From the NCBI GenBank assembly GCA_032209605.1, contig JASFXZ010000018.1:2235904-2299903 (forward strand): DNA of 64,000 bases, read 5' to 3'. How positions within the stretch are numbered: the stretch's first letter is position 1; each line of letters begins with the position of its first letter. Source of the DNA: Mactromeris polynyma (taxonomy: Eukaryota > Mollusca > Bivalvia > Venerida > Mactridae). Below the pieces are notes generated by a model. The model was given only the letters and a program-made list of their open reading frames with translations, ran no database searches and was not told the origin of the DNA. Both the position numbers and the translations under genes were made by a program. Shown here piece by piece: positions 10,701 to 22,498 of this stretch.

Positions 10701-12393
10701 GAATTTCAGTAATTTTCAACACGTTGTGTCTGTATGCTTAGCTCAGTGGTTAATCTGAAGTTTGTGAAAGAAACAAAGCGCATCAGCTGTAAGATAAATG
10801 AACATGGAAATAACAAAATACAAAGTTACTAGTCCCCCTCTCAGTGCTTTGATTTAAATACTTAACGCCTCTCAGTGCTTTGATTTAAATACTTAACGCG
10901 TAACTTGATAATGTGGAAAACAGATTTTCTTTTCCATTGATAGACATTCTTTGAATGGTATTTAATGCAACTTTCCGTAAACACTCGCTTAACATCTACT
11001 TCGAGATTAAGACCACCTCAATAATGAGACCGTATTTTCATGGTCCAATTCTATCTTCTGTAGTTTATCTAGATAAAGAGACCACTATACACCTAAAACC
11101 GACTTTCTCCAGTACCAACGATTGTTTTATATACAAGTTTCCCGACTTTCTCCAGTACCAACGATTGTTTTATATACAAGTTTCCCGACTTTCTCCAGTA
11201 CCAACGATTGTTTTATATACAAGTTTCCCGACTTTCTCCAGTACCAACGATTGTTTTATATACAAGTTTCCCGACTTTCTCCAGTACCAACGATTGTTTT
11301 ATATACAAGTTTCCCGACTTTCTCCAGTACCAACGATTGTTTTATATACAAGTTTCCCGACTTTCTCCAGTACCAACGATTGTTTTATATACAAGTTTCC
11401 CGACTTTCTCCAGTACCAACGATTGTTTTATATTGAAGTTTCCCGACTTTCTCCAGTACCAACGATTGTTTTATATACAAGTTTCCCGACTTTCTCCAGT
11501 ACCAACGATTGTTTTATATACAAGTTTCCCGACTTTCTCCAGTACCAACGATTGTTTTATATACAAGTTTCCCGACTTTCTCCAGTACCAACGATTGTTT
11601 TATATAGAAGTTTCTACTTAAATGTTTCTCTTTTTACTAAAAATTCTGAACCATAAGATACCGTCAGTCATTTTTACAACTACAAATGTATATCCCCGCC
11701 AACGGATCGATATTTTATGTATAAGGACTGATTGAAGTCGAGTTTGAACTTAATTCTGAACGTAATCTGCTTGTATTATTACTTGTGTCGGTGTTTACAA
11801 GTTTGACCTCGTCGAGGTATTTACAAATACCCGATATCGCCGGTTTGTTTTCTCGACGGTTGCCTCGAATAACATTTTGCAATACTATATATACATATAT
11901 ATACACATATAGCATGACCTAGTTGACTGATTGACCGAAATTGTACATTACTGTTTAATCGTTATCTTACAGTTTCTAATTACGAGTAAAACCAAACTAA
12001 GAAATTGGCAGATTTACGATTGAATATGGTTCATTACTTGTTATTAAAGAATAAAGCCGAGTTATGTACAAGTGCAGTGATAGCAAGTTTAGACGTTATG
12101 AACACCCCGTATCAGTCTTGACACATCAGATTATACAGTCATATACTCGCTGGTACATTTGATAACAGAGTACACATGCGTGCAGGAAACCGCTTGTATT
12201 GTATAATACATAATAATATCATGTTAACATATACAAAATGTACCGATATTCAAATAATTAAAACTAAAAAAACTAAACCTCTTGATTTTGTTTCTTTAGA
12301 AAGTTCCAGTTCCACTCTTCCAGTGACCACTTGTCCCGGGTAAAACACACCCTGTTGGTTATCCAAAATAATTTGATAAAGATCTTTTCCCAT
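4760..12393 (-). CDS. Alpha-arrestin (arrestin domain-containing protein, ARRDC2/3-like), complete, 7 coding exons
   Basis: Coding exons in transcript order: 12279-12393, 10385-10519, 9862-10085, 9010-9192, 6565-6747, 5818-6016, 4760-4938. Every junction has GT/AG and phases agree, giving 405 codons, the size of vertebrate ARRDC2/3/4. The start ATG (12391-12393) opens an arrestin-N fold with the typical DNQQGVFYPGQVVTGRVELE strand; LDFHGYSDVHWTE and YFHTKICLYGKG follow. The arrestin-C domain spans about residues 165-300 (CLCCESDPISA, GYVPGECICF, HIPAVPPS, CNIIDIQYFL). A PPSY motif at residues 321-324 fits WW-domain E3 ligases of the Nedd4 type; the second site is reduced to APVYTYY. Known family role: adaptor at plasma membrane and endosomes linking receptors to ubiquitin ligases. 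The paralogue cannot be fixed by eye. A candidate polyadenylation AATAAA lies at 4511-4516. Intron 4 (6748-9009) holds no gene that I can see. Confidence 0.9.
4800..5606. repeat. Segmental duplication containing terminal exon 7 (partner 2400-3206)
   Basis: This is the partner of 2400-3206 and holds the terminal exon 4760-4938, whose last codons extend past the breakpoint. It is the copy next to exon 6, so it is the one most simply spliced. Confidence 0.75.
6156..6335. mobile_element. 180-bp TACAG-type MITE in alpha-arrestin intron 5
   Basis: Left end TACAGTAAAACCTCA and right end TGAGGATTTACTGTA are inverted repeats with one mismatch. The interior contains TTTTGAGGTGGTCTTTAAG and ATCGAGGTTGAATAAAGAGC. 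A related copy lies at 60192-60376. TA-flanked TACAGT ends suggest a Tc1/mariner origin. Confidence 0.75.
6748..9009. other. Alpha-arrestin intron 4, no gene recognised
   Basis: AT-rich intron between exons 6565-6747 and 9010-9192. Its upstream end (8610-8890) is the source or sister of the copy at 1397-1690. The open frames on either strand at 8908-9392 are partly the coding exon 9010-9192 and its antisense shadow. Confidence 0.5.
9553..9826 (+). mobile_element. tRNA-derived SINE in alpha-arrestin intron 3
   Basis: The head carries a box A-like TACTTCAGTTGGTAAAAGG and box B-like GTGATTCCCGAGC. The body includes TTTGGCTACGGCCAGTTTTC and CAGGTGGAGAAGTTGTCAGC. The 3' end AACTGAAATATGTTGAAAAA then ATTACCCCAATTAAATA is typical of bivalve tRNA-SINE tails. 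It is opposite to the gene and ends about 35 bp from the donor of exon 9862-10085. Confidence 0.65.
11101..11614. repeat. 43-bp minisatellite, about 12 units, alpha-arrestin intron 1
   Basis: The unit contains GACTTTCTCCAGTACCAACG followed by ATTGTTTTATATACAAG and TTTCCC. Units are nearly identical; two read TATATTGAAG or TATATAGAAG instead. Because 43 is not a multiple of three, the 233-codon plus-strand frame over it cycles through all three readings and is not a gene. Confidence 0.95.
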
Positions 12394-13020
12394 GTTTTTT
12401 TTTATATTTATAAAAAATAAAAATCCGGCTCGGTTTCGATATACCGTTGAGATATATTACTTTCACACTATCTATGTACGATTAAATGTAGACTGATAAT
12501 TTGCATTATTCTGAAAAATAAAATCGATAATTGAACAAACGGGTGGGGGTTACTCTTCAGCGAACGCAACCGACCGTTTCAATATTAAATTTAAACCCAA
12601 TTGTATTTAAACATGTTTGCTTATACGATTGGAGGATATTTGAACAAAGCAAATATAGTGTATTTATTTACTGTTATGTCTTTATCTAACTGTAATTATG
12701 TTAGTTTATGTGCACATGTTATTACATTTGTAATCTGTGAACACGTAAAATAAAGGTATTGTTCTGTTATGTTCTGTTCAACTACGATAGTATTTATGAA
12801 TATGTTTTATTGTATATACGTAGGTCAACATCCTGTATATCAATAGATCTTAAATTGTGAAATAACCTACGGATTGTGCCATACTATAGTATACGTGTGT
12901 TGGTACAATCTGCACACACAGTGCCTTAAATTTGACCATTAACAAAATAAGCATAACATATGAGATGGCCAAGACAACCAATATATATGTTACATATACA
13001 ATATCAAACATGGAATACAA
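12394..13020 (-). promoter_or_regulatory. 5' flank / 5' UTR and promoter region of the alpha-arrestin gene
   Basis: The region immediately upstream of the start codon at 12393. Positions 12455-13020 are repeated at 1-430, so this flank was duplicated together with the gene. No core promoter element can be placed with confidence; the transcription start is unknown. Confidence 0.4.
12676..12782 (+). mobile_element. 3' tail fragment of a non-LTR retrotransposon
   Basis: Present here but absent from the paralogous flank at 1-430, where TATTTACTACGATAG reads through. The insert ends AATAAAGGTATTGTTCTGTT followed by ATGTTCTGTTC, resembling the (TTCTG)n-type tails of truncated LINEs in molluscs. 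ACT is present on both sides. Confidence 0.6.
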
Positions 13021-13314
13021 GCAAACACAGAGCAGAACATCGAGCCACCCCACCTATTTTTTCTGGGTATGTTACACAAGACAAAGACGCAGTATGTTTA
13101 AACTTATAAACTTAGTCTCAAGTAATAACTTAAAGAAATTAGAAAAAATAGTATATTATGTGAAAAAATTACGGACTATTTTAAACTAACTTAACAATAG
13201 AATGCCAAAACAAGTATATTTTTACACACTCGCGCAATGTATCACATTTACACAAATTACACGTATTTTTTTATAATATTTTTGATTGCTTTCTTTTGTA
13301 TGTAAAAAGGAAAA

Positions 13315-13425
13315 ATATATATATGTGTGTATATGTAAATATGTGCACACGGGCACGCGTGTGGGTGTGCGTGTGTGCGTGTGTGTGTATGTGTGTGTGT
13401 ATATATATTGTTTTCTTTTCTTTTT
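13315..13425. repeat. GT/AT-rich microsatellite
   Basis: Alternating purine-pyrimidine tract: ATATATATATGTGTGTATAT, then CACGCGTGTGGGTGTGCGTG and GTGTGTGTATATATAT. Such tracts can adopt Z-DNA. Intergenic, upstream of alpha-arrestin. Confidence 0.9.
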
Positions 13426-14504
13426 CTCAAATTGTAAATGTACCGTAATATAAGCAAAGGCTACACACTATGATTGTAAATTATCTACATTTATGTAGCC
13501 GTTTTCCATTATCACACGTTATATTTTTTCATTATGTCATATTGTTTGTAATGCTAATGTTTCCCACTTCCGTGGGTCTTATGCTTTGTGTAAATAAAAA
13601 AATCCTAACCACAGAATTGTTTAGGCATGTATGCCTAATATGGAATAAGTCAATGCCAACTGTCCTGTATAGGAAATAAGGAGATCATATCAGAAATTAT
13701 GGTCAAAATTTGATTAAAATGTCAGACAAATCTGCATGTGTCAGCATAAATTAGGCATATGGTGTACTTTACTTTAAATATCACATCTCTCGTCTACAAA
13801 AAGATATTATGTTTTGTTAAAATCTCACAAAAGTCTATCACACAGCCGTATAATAGTACTATACATGTATACACATACTATAGAAGGGATAACGGGAGAT
13901 AATTCGTGACAATATCAAAACTCAATAATCAATAATTATTTTCTAAAATAACGTAAAACATTTGGTTTATTACATGTTTTCATAAATATATTATACTTAT
14001 GTCTCTTACTTCTGTACAATGCTGTATAATGTTTGCTAGGCATCAATTACAAGTTTGTTCTGTACCACGTGGTTCCGCGATAAGCGACCTCCGACCTGGA
14101 GCACCGAGAACATCTTGTTGCATTATTTTAATCGTGACGAAGTATGCAACATGGAATATAATAAGCGATTTAATCAAATGGGCAAGTATCGCTACTGGTG
14201 CCGGCACGCTCTCAGGTACATTATCACCGGTTCCATGTTAGCGTGTCACCTACTGATAGGCCGCACATTCATAAGTGATTTAGCAACATGAACCATAGTC
14301 TGGAGCTCCTTCCCCTTTCACTATGTTAGTCTGGAGTTCCTTCCCCTTTCACTATGTTATCAGTACGACGGGAACCAGACTACATTTTGATACGCTTCAT
14401 AAAATTGGAAAATACAACTTCTAGTAAAACAGGGACGATATAAAGTACATGTATACATACAACACAAAGATGTTCAAAACGAACAGATACGCAGTATCAA
14501 TGAC
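13426..14504. other. Intergenic stretch without recognisable gene
   Basis: Two overlapping plus-strand frames at 13999-14291 show no known domain. A 31-bp direct duplication (AGTCTGGAGCTCCTTCCCCT against AGTCTGGAGTTCCTTCCCCT) is seen at about 14297-14358, just before the satellite. Confidence 0.4.
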
Positions 14505-17500
14505 TGATCAAACATCAAAGAGAACACATTACATTGAAGACAGGTATGCATACATATAAACAACATACGGCATGAATCATTGGCAGAACAATAAGCAAAG
14601 TGAACACGTTACAGTAATCAAACATTGAAGACAGTTATGCATACATATAAACATCATACGGCATGAATCATTGGCAGAACAATAAGCAAAGTGAACACGT
14701 TACAGTAATCAAACATTGAAGACAGTTATGCATACATATAAACAACATACGGCATGAATCATTGGCAGAACAATAAGCAAAGTGAACACATTACAGTAAT
14801 CAAACATTGAAGACAGTTATGCATACATATAAACAACATACGGCATGAATCATTGGCAGAACAATAAGCAAAGTGAACACGTTACTGTAATCAAACATTG
14901 AAGACAGTTATGCATACATATAAACATCACACGGCATGAATCATTGGCAGAACAATAAGCAAAGTGAACACGTTACAGTTATCAAACATTGAAGACAGTT
15001 ATGCATACATATAAACAACATACGGCATGAATCATTGGCAGAACAATAAGCAAAGTGAACACGTTACTGTAATCAAACATTGAAGACAGTTATGCATACA
15101 TATAAACATCACACGGCATGAATCATTGGCAGAACAATGAGCAAAGTGAACACGTTACAGTAATCAAACATTGAAGACAGTTATGCATACATATAAACAA
15201 CATACGGCATGAATCATTGGCAGAACAATAAGCAAAGTGAACACGTTACAGTAATCAAACATTGAAGACAGTTATGCATACATATAAACATCATACGGCA
15301 TGAATCATTGGCAGAACAATAAGCTAAGTGAACACGGTACAGTAATCAAACATTGAAGACAGTTATGCATACATATAAACATCACACGGCATGAATCATT
15401 GGCAGAACAATGAGCAAAGTGAACACGGTACAGTAATCAAACATTGAAGACAGTTATGCATACATATAAACAACATACGGCATGAATCATTGGCAGAACA
15501 ATAAGCAAAGTGAACACGTTACAGTAATCAAACATTGAAGACAGTTATGCATACATATAAACAACATACGGCATGAATCATTGGCAGAACAATAAGCAAA
15601 GTGAACACGTTACAGTAATCAAACATTGAAGACAGTTATGCATACATATAAACAACATACGGCATGAATCATTGGCAGAACAATAAGCAAAGTGAACACA
15701 TTACAGTAATCAAACATTGAAGACAGTTATGCATACATATAAACAACATACGGCATGAATCATTGGCAGAACAATAAGCAAAGTGAACACGTTACAGTAA
15801 TCAAACATTGAAGACAGTTATGCATACATATAAACAACATACGGCATGAATCATTGGCAGAACAATAAGCAAAGTGAACACATTACAGTAATCAAACATT
15901 GAAGACAGTTATGCATACATATAAACAACATACGGCATGAATCATTGGCAGAACAATAAGCAAAGTGAACACGTTACAGTAATCAAACATTGAAGACAGT
16001 TATGCATACATATAAACAACATACGGCATGAATCATTGGCAGAACAATAAGCAAAGTGAACACATTACAGTAATCAAACATTGAAGACAGTTATGCATAC
16101 ATATAAACAACATACGGCATGAATCATTGGCAGAACAATGAGCAAAGTGAACACGTTACAGTAATCAAACATTGAAGACAGTTATGCATACATATAAACA
16201 ACATACGGCATGAATCATTGGCAGAACAATGAGCAAAGTGAACACGTTACAGTAATCAAACATTGAAGACAGTTATGCATACATATAAACAACATACGGC
16301 ATGAATCATTGGCAGAACAATGAGCAAAGTGAACACGTTACAGTAATCAAACATTGAAGACAGTTATGCATACATATAAACAACATACGGCATGAATCAT
16401 TGGCAGAACAATGAGCAAAGTGAACACGTTACAGTAATCAAACATTGAAGACAGTTATGCATACATATAAACAACATACGGCATGAATCATTGGCAGAAC
16501 AATAAGCAAAGTGAACACGTTACAGTAATCAAACATTGAAGACAGTTATGCATACATATAAACAACATACGGCATGAATCATTGGCAGAACAATAAGCAA
16601 AGTGAACACGTTACAGTAATCAAACATTGAAGACAGTTATGCATACATATAAACAACATACGGCATGAATCATTGGCAGAACAATAAGCAAAGTGAACAC
16701 ATTACAGTAATCAAACATTGAAGACAGTTATGCATACATATAAACAACATACGGCATGAATCATTGGCAGAACAATGAGCAAAGTGAACACGTTACAGTA
16801 ATCAAACATTGAAGACAGTTATGCATACATATAAACAACATACGGCATGAATCATTGGCAGAACAATGAGCAAAGTGAACACGTTACAGTAATCAAACAT
16901 TGAAGACAGTTATGCATACATATAAACAACATACGGCATGAATCATTGGCAGAACAATAAGCAAAGTGAACACGTTACAGTAATCAAACATTGAAGACAG
17001 TTATGCATACATATAAACAACATATGGCATGAATCATTGGCAGAACAATAAGCAAAGTGAACACGTTACAGTAATCAAACATTGAAGACAGTTATGCATA
17101 CATATAAACAACATACGGCATGAATCATTGGCAGAACAATAAGCAAAGTGAACACGTTACAGTAATCAAACATTGAAGACAGTTATGCATACATATAAAC
17201 AACATACGGCATGAATCATTGGCAGAACAATGAGCAAAGTGAACACGTTACAGTAATCAAACATTGAAGACAGTTATGCATACATATAAACAACATACGG
17301 CATGAATCATTGGCAGAACAATGAGCAAAGTGAACACGTTACAGTAATCAAACATTGAAGACAGTTATGCATACATATAAACAACATACGGCATGAATCA
17401 TTGGCAGAACAATAAGCAAAGTGAACACGTTACAGTAATCAAACATTGAAGACAGTTATGCATACATATAAACAACGTACGGCATGAATCATTGGCAGAA

Positions 17501-19996
17501 CAATGAGCAAAGTGAACACGTTACAGTAATCAAACATTGAAGACAGTTATGCATACATATAAACAACATACGGCATGAATCATTGGCAGAACAATAAGCA
17601 AAGTGAACACATTACAGTAATCAAACATTGAAGACAGTTATGCATACATATAAACATCACACACGGCATGAATCATTGGCAGAACAATAAGCAAAGTGAA
17701 CACATTACAGTAATCAAACATTGAAGACAGTTATGCATACATATAAACATCACACGGCATGAATCATTGGCAGAACAATGAGCAAAGTGAACACGTTACA
17801 GTAATCAAACATTGAAGACAGTTATGCATACATATAAACAACATACGGCATGAATCATTGGCAGAACAATGAGCAAAGTGAACACGTTACAGTAATCAAA
17901 CATTGAAGACAGTTATGCATACATATAAACAACATACGGCATGAATCATTGGCAGAACAATGAGCAAAGTGAACACGTTACAGTAATCAAACATTGAAGA
18001 CAGTTATGCATACATATAAACATCACACGGCATGAATCATTGGCAGAACAATGAGCAAAGTGAACACGTTACAGTAATCAAACATTGAAGACAGTTATGC
18101 ATACATATAAACAACATACGGCATGAATCATTGGCAGAACAATAAGCAAAGTGAACACGTTACAGTAATCAAACATTAAAGACAGTTATGCATACATATA
18201 AACATCATACGGCATGAATCATTGGCAGAACAATAAGCAAAGTGAACACGTTACAGTAATCAAACATTGAAGACAGTTATGCATACATATAAACAACATA
18301 CGGCATGAATCATTGGCAGAACAATACGCAAAGTGAACACATTACAGTAATCAAACATTGAAGACAGTTATGCATACATATAAACAACATACGGCATGAA
18401 TCATTGGCAGAACAATGAGCAAAGTGAACACGGTACAGTAATCAAACATTGAAGACAGTTATGCATACATATAAACATCACACGGCATGAATCATTGGCA
18501 GAACAATAAGCAAAGTGAACACGTTACAGTAATCAAACATTGAAGACAGTTATGCATACATATAAACAACATACGGCATGAATCATTGGCAGAACAATGA
18601 GCAAAGTGAACACGTTACAGTAATCAAACATTGAAGACAGTTATGCATACATATAAACAACATACGGCATGAATCATTGGCAGAACAATAAGCAAAGTGA
18701 ACACGTTACAGTAATCAAACATTGAAGACAGTTATGCATACATATAAACAACATACGGCATGAATCATTGGCAGAACAATGAGCAAAGTGAACACGTTAC
18801 AGTAATCAAACATTGAAGACAGTTATGCATACATATAAACAACATACGGCATGAATCATTGGCAGAACAATGAGCAAAGTGAACACGTTACAGTAATCAA
18901 ACATTGAAGACAGTTATGCATACATATAAACAACATACGGCATGAATCATTGGCAGAACAATAAGCAAAGTGAACACATTACAGTAATCAAACATTGAAG
19001 ACAGTTATGCATACATATAAACAACATACGGCATGAATCATTGGCAGAACAATAAGCAAAGTGAACACATTACAGTAATCAAACATTGAAGACAGTTATG
19101 CATACATATAAACATCATACGGCATGAATCATTGGCAGAACAATGAGCAAAGTGAACACGGTACAGTAATCAAACATTGAAGACAGTTATGCATACATAT
19201 AAACATCATACGGCATGAATCATTGGCAGAACAATAAGCAAAGTGAACACGTTACAGTAATCAAACATTGAAGACAGTTATGCATACATATAAACAACAT
19301 ACGGCATGAATCATTGGCAGAACAATAAGCAAAGTGAACACGTTACAGTAATCAAACATTGAAGACAGTTATGCAAACATATAAACAACATACGGCATGA
19401 ATCATTGGCAGAACAATAAGCAAAGTGAACACGTTACAGTAATCAAACATTGAAGACAGTTATGCAAACATATAAACAACATACGGCATGAATCATTGGC
19501 AGAACAATGAGCAAAGTGAACACGTTACAGTAATCAAACATTGAAGACAGTTATGCATACATATAAACATCATACGGCATGAATCATTGGCAGAACAATA
19601 AGCAAAGTGAACACATTACAGTAATCAAACATTGAAGACAGTTATGCATACATATAAACAACATACGGCATGAATCATTGGCAGAACAATAAGCAAAGTG
19701 AACACATTACAGTAATCAAACATTGAAGACAGTTATGCATACATATAAACAACATACGGCATGAATCATTGGCAGAACAATAAGCAAAGTGAACACGTTA
19801 CAGTAATCAAACATTGAAGACAGTTATGCATACATATAAACAACATACGGCATGAATCATTGGCAGAACAATGAGCAAAGTGAACACGTTACAGTAATCA
19901 AACATTGAAGACAGTTATGCATACATATAAACAACATACGGCATGAATCATTGGCAGAACAATAAGCAAAGTGAACACGTTACAGTAATCAAACAT
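14505..19996. repeat. 91-bp satellite array, about 60 units
   Basis: TGGCAGAACAATAAGC recurs every 91 bp from 14581 to 19952; one unit (about 17655) has an extra AC. The unit also contains GACAGTTATGCATACATATA and GTGAACACGTTACAGTAATC. A few alternating variants recur: AATAAGC/AATGAGC, CAACATAC/CATCACAC/CATCATAC, and ACGTTAC/ACATTAC/ACGGTAC. There is no coding potential. It fills the space between the divergent alpha-arrestin and RBM42 genes. Confidence 0.97.
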
Positions 19997-20393
19997 TCAA
20001 AACATGAGTATACACACACACATATCAATATCATACACGAATCATTGGCAAAACAATCAGAAAATAAACACATTACAGTAATCAAACATTGATCATGAAG
20101 ACATGAGTATACACACACATATAAACAACATACATGAACCATTGGCAAAACAATCGGCAAAGTGAACACGTTACAGTAATCAGACATTCAAAACATGAGT
20201 ATACACACACATATAAACAAAATACACGCACCATTGGCAAAACAATCAGCAAAGTGAACACGTTACAGTAATCAGACATTCAAATCATGAGTATACACAC
20301 ACGCACACATATCAACATCATACACGAATCATTTGCAAAACAATCGGCAAATAAACACATTACATTAATCAAACATTGAAGACATGAAGACAT
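19997..20393. repeat. Diverged edge of the 91-bp satellite
   Basis: Four or five older units with shared pieces (TACAGTAATCAAACATT, GAATCATTGGCAAAACAATC) and a different insert, CATGAGTATACACACAC. Unit length drifts below 91 bp. Only the right edge of the array is diverged to this degree. Confidence 0.85.
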
Positions 20394-21136
20394 GAGTATT
20401 TTGGAAAACATGTAAGAAAGTGACAATGCAGTGTCGTAGAGTAAATTTATATAAAGGCAACTACCACCGATTTTCTCATAGTTATGACTAAGCATATTTT
20501 GTCTAAAAATAAGACTATGTACCTTTATTGATCACGCGCTTTCCGCTTTACTGTGTCATATGATTGTTATATGGTTTGGTATAATATTTACCAACTAAGA
20601 ACTATTCTTAGACCTTAAAACGTAGGACATTTCTGCACACAAAGAAACCAGATTGTCCAGTAGTGTAGGGTCCACTCTGAAGCTTCGAACGACCCTCTTT
20701 TAAACTATACGAAGAATGGGTGGTCACGTGGCAATTGAAATTGATAGAAGCGTAACAAATTCAACTAATTAATACACACCAATGATCATCGGATATAACC
20801 AATGCAAATATGTTTGAATGTGTGTTATTGAGTTTCAATATAGTCTAGATTATATTAGATAGTCGTAGGCCTTTCAAAGACGTTTATAAATGTGAATTAA
20901 ATAGTACTGACTGTCCTTTTGATCTACTGTGCTTGAAACCACAACGGTTTATTTTAGAATTGTTTTGATAAGCTCAACACAGAGTTCACTTGTTACAAAA
21001 GGGTTTATATTTTCCACCCAAAGTGACAATTTATTGTATGTGAGTACATTTTTCTGGAACTGTAAGAGTGATAATTCAGATGAAAATATTGGAATTTTGA
21101 AAATAACACCACGAGTAACCTGAACACCTGTCAAAT
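20394..21136. other. Intergenic, nothing recognised
   Basis: Between the two arrays. Short open frames at 20929-21134 on both strands have no recognisable similarity. Confidence 0.4.
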
Positions 21137-21722
21137 GCTATCCATTCTAATGTTGCACAATCTATCCATTCTTATGTTGCTCAATCTATCCATTCTTATG
21201 TTGCTCAATCTATCCATTCTTATGTTGCACAATCTATCCATTCTTATGTTGCTCAATCTATCCATTCTTATGTTGCACAATCTATCCATTCTTATGTTGC
21301 TCAATCTATCCATTCTTATGTTGCACAATCTATCCATTCTTATGTTGCTCAATCTATACATTCTTATGTTGCACAATATAATTATCCATTCTTATGTTGC
21401 ACAATCTATCCATTCTTATCTTGCACAATCTATCCATTCTTATCTTGCACAATCTATCCATTCTTATCTTGCACAATCTATCCATTCTTATGTTGCACAA
21501 TCTATCCATTCTTATGTTGCACAATCTATCCATTCTTATGTTGCACAATCTATCCATTCTTATGTTGCTCAATCTATCCATTCTTATGTTGCACAATCTA
21601 TCCATTCTTATGTTGCACAATCTATCCATTCTTATGTTGCACAATCTATCCATTCTGATGTTGCACAATCTATCCATTCTTATGTTGCACAATCTATCCA
21701 TTCTTATGTTGCACAATCTATA
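21137..21722. repeat. 24-bp minisatellite, about 24 units
   Basis: The unit is TCTATCCATTCTTATGTTGC plus ACAA or TCAA. In the left third the two endings alternate, forming a 48-bp dimer. In the right part ACAA dominates, with a run of three CTTGC variants at about 21415-21475. The unit is divisible by three, which explains the open frames on both strands. Confidence 0.95.
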
Positions 21723-22498
21723 ATTTTCTTAATTCTAGGAAAAATGGTGGAAATCTTCCTGTTAAATATTTAGAGGATGTTCTTCCCCTCTCAGTTGACA
21801 TTTACAATACTATACGTATACAACAGTTTATGTTTTGTGTAAACTAGATCGAGCCATTTAATGACTGCATTTGTCATACTGTTATCGTTATATTATGTAT
21901 ATAAATTATGTACGATTTTCTGTATTTATCTGAACACTAATTTAATATGGACAATGTTTTAACACAAATTTTATTGAACAGTTTTATTTCGTTTTTCTGT
22001 GAATTTATGTTACCAGTAGTGCCACACAAATGTTAGACATAACTTCTATAACTTACTAGTGACATGCTATACATACATATTTCATACAAGCCATATTGGG
22101 GAAAATCTCTAAGGTGACACTTACTCGATGAAGCATCTTGTCTGGTCCCGGGTCTTGTTTATACATCTTGTGTGTATTATTTAAAATTATGAAATGCTGA
22201 AATTTGTAGTTTGTGCAATTTCTTCGTTCTTGTTATATTTATTTTATATGTAGGCATAATTTGGTATAATTATAACACGCTATGCACTTGCATGGTTGTG
22301 GCTCTAGCACCAGTGGTCTTGATATTGAACGCGTCGTCGGACAATGGAAGGTACGCAGATTCGGTTTGTAGTAGTCGCGGACTAAACATGATGCGTTTGA
22401 GCGCTTGCACCGCATGGACAAGCGTTTAGTGACTGTGACTTCTTGAAAAACGTTCAATTTATTATTTTTTCGCTTTTATTTTGAACATTACGCCAATC
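21723..22498 (+). promoter_or_regulatory. Upstream and presumed promoter region of RBM42
   Basis: Sequence between the 24-bp array and the RBM42 start codon. It becomes richer in CG near 22320-22430 (GAACGCGTCGTCGGAC, GTAGTCGCGGACTA), which would fit a housekeeping-type promoter. No TATA box or start site can be fixed. Confidence 0.35.

Noticed and set aside
10955..11656. 233-codon plus-strand frame
   Set aside because: Covers the 43-bp array in alpha-arrestin intron 1 and is antisense to the gene.
13999..14291. Two overlapping plus-strand frames, considered as a transposase remnant
   Set aside because: No catalytic or DNA-binding motif could be recognised and neither frame is clearly favoured.
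14505..19996. CRISPR-like array
   Set aside because: Regular spacing, but the entire 91-bp unit is repeated and there are no unique spacers; the context is animal introns and intergenic DNA.
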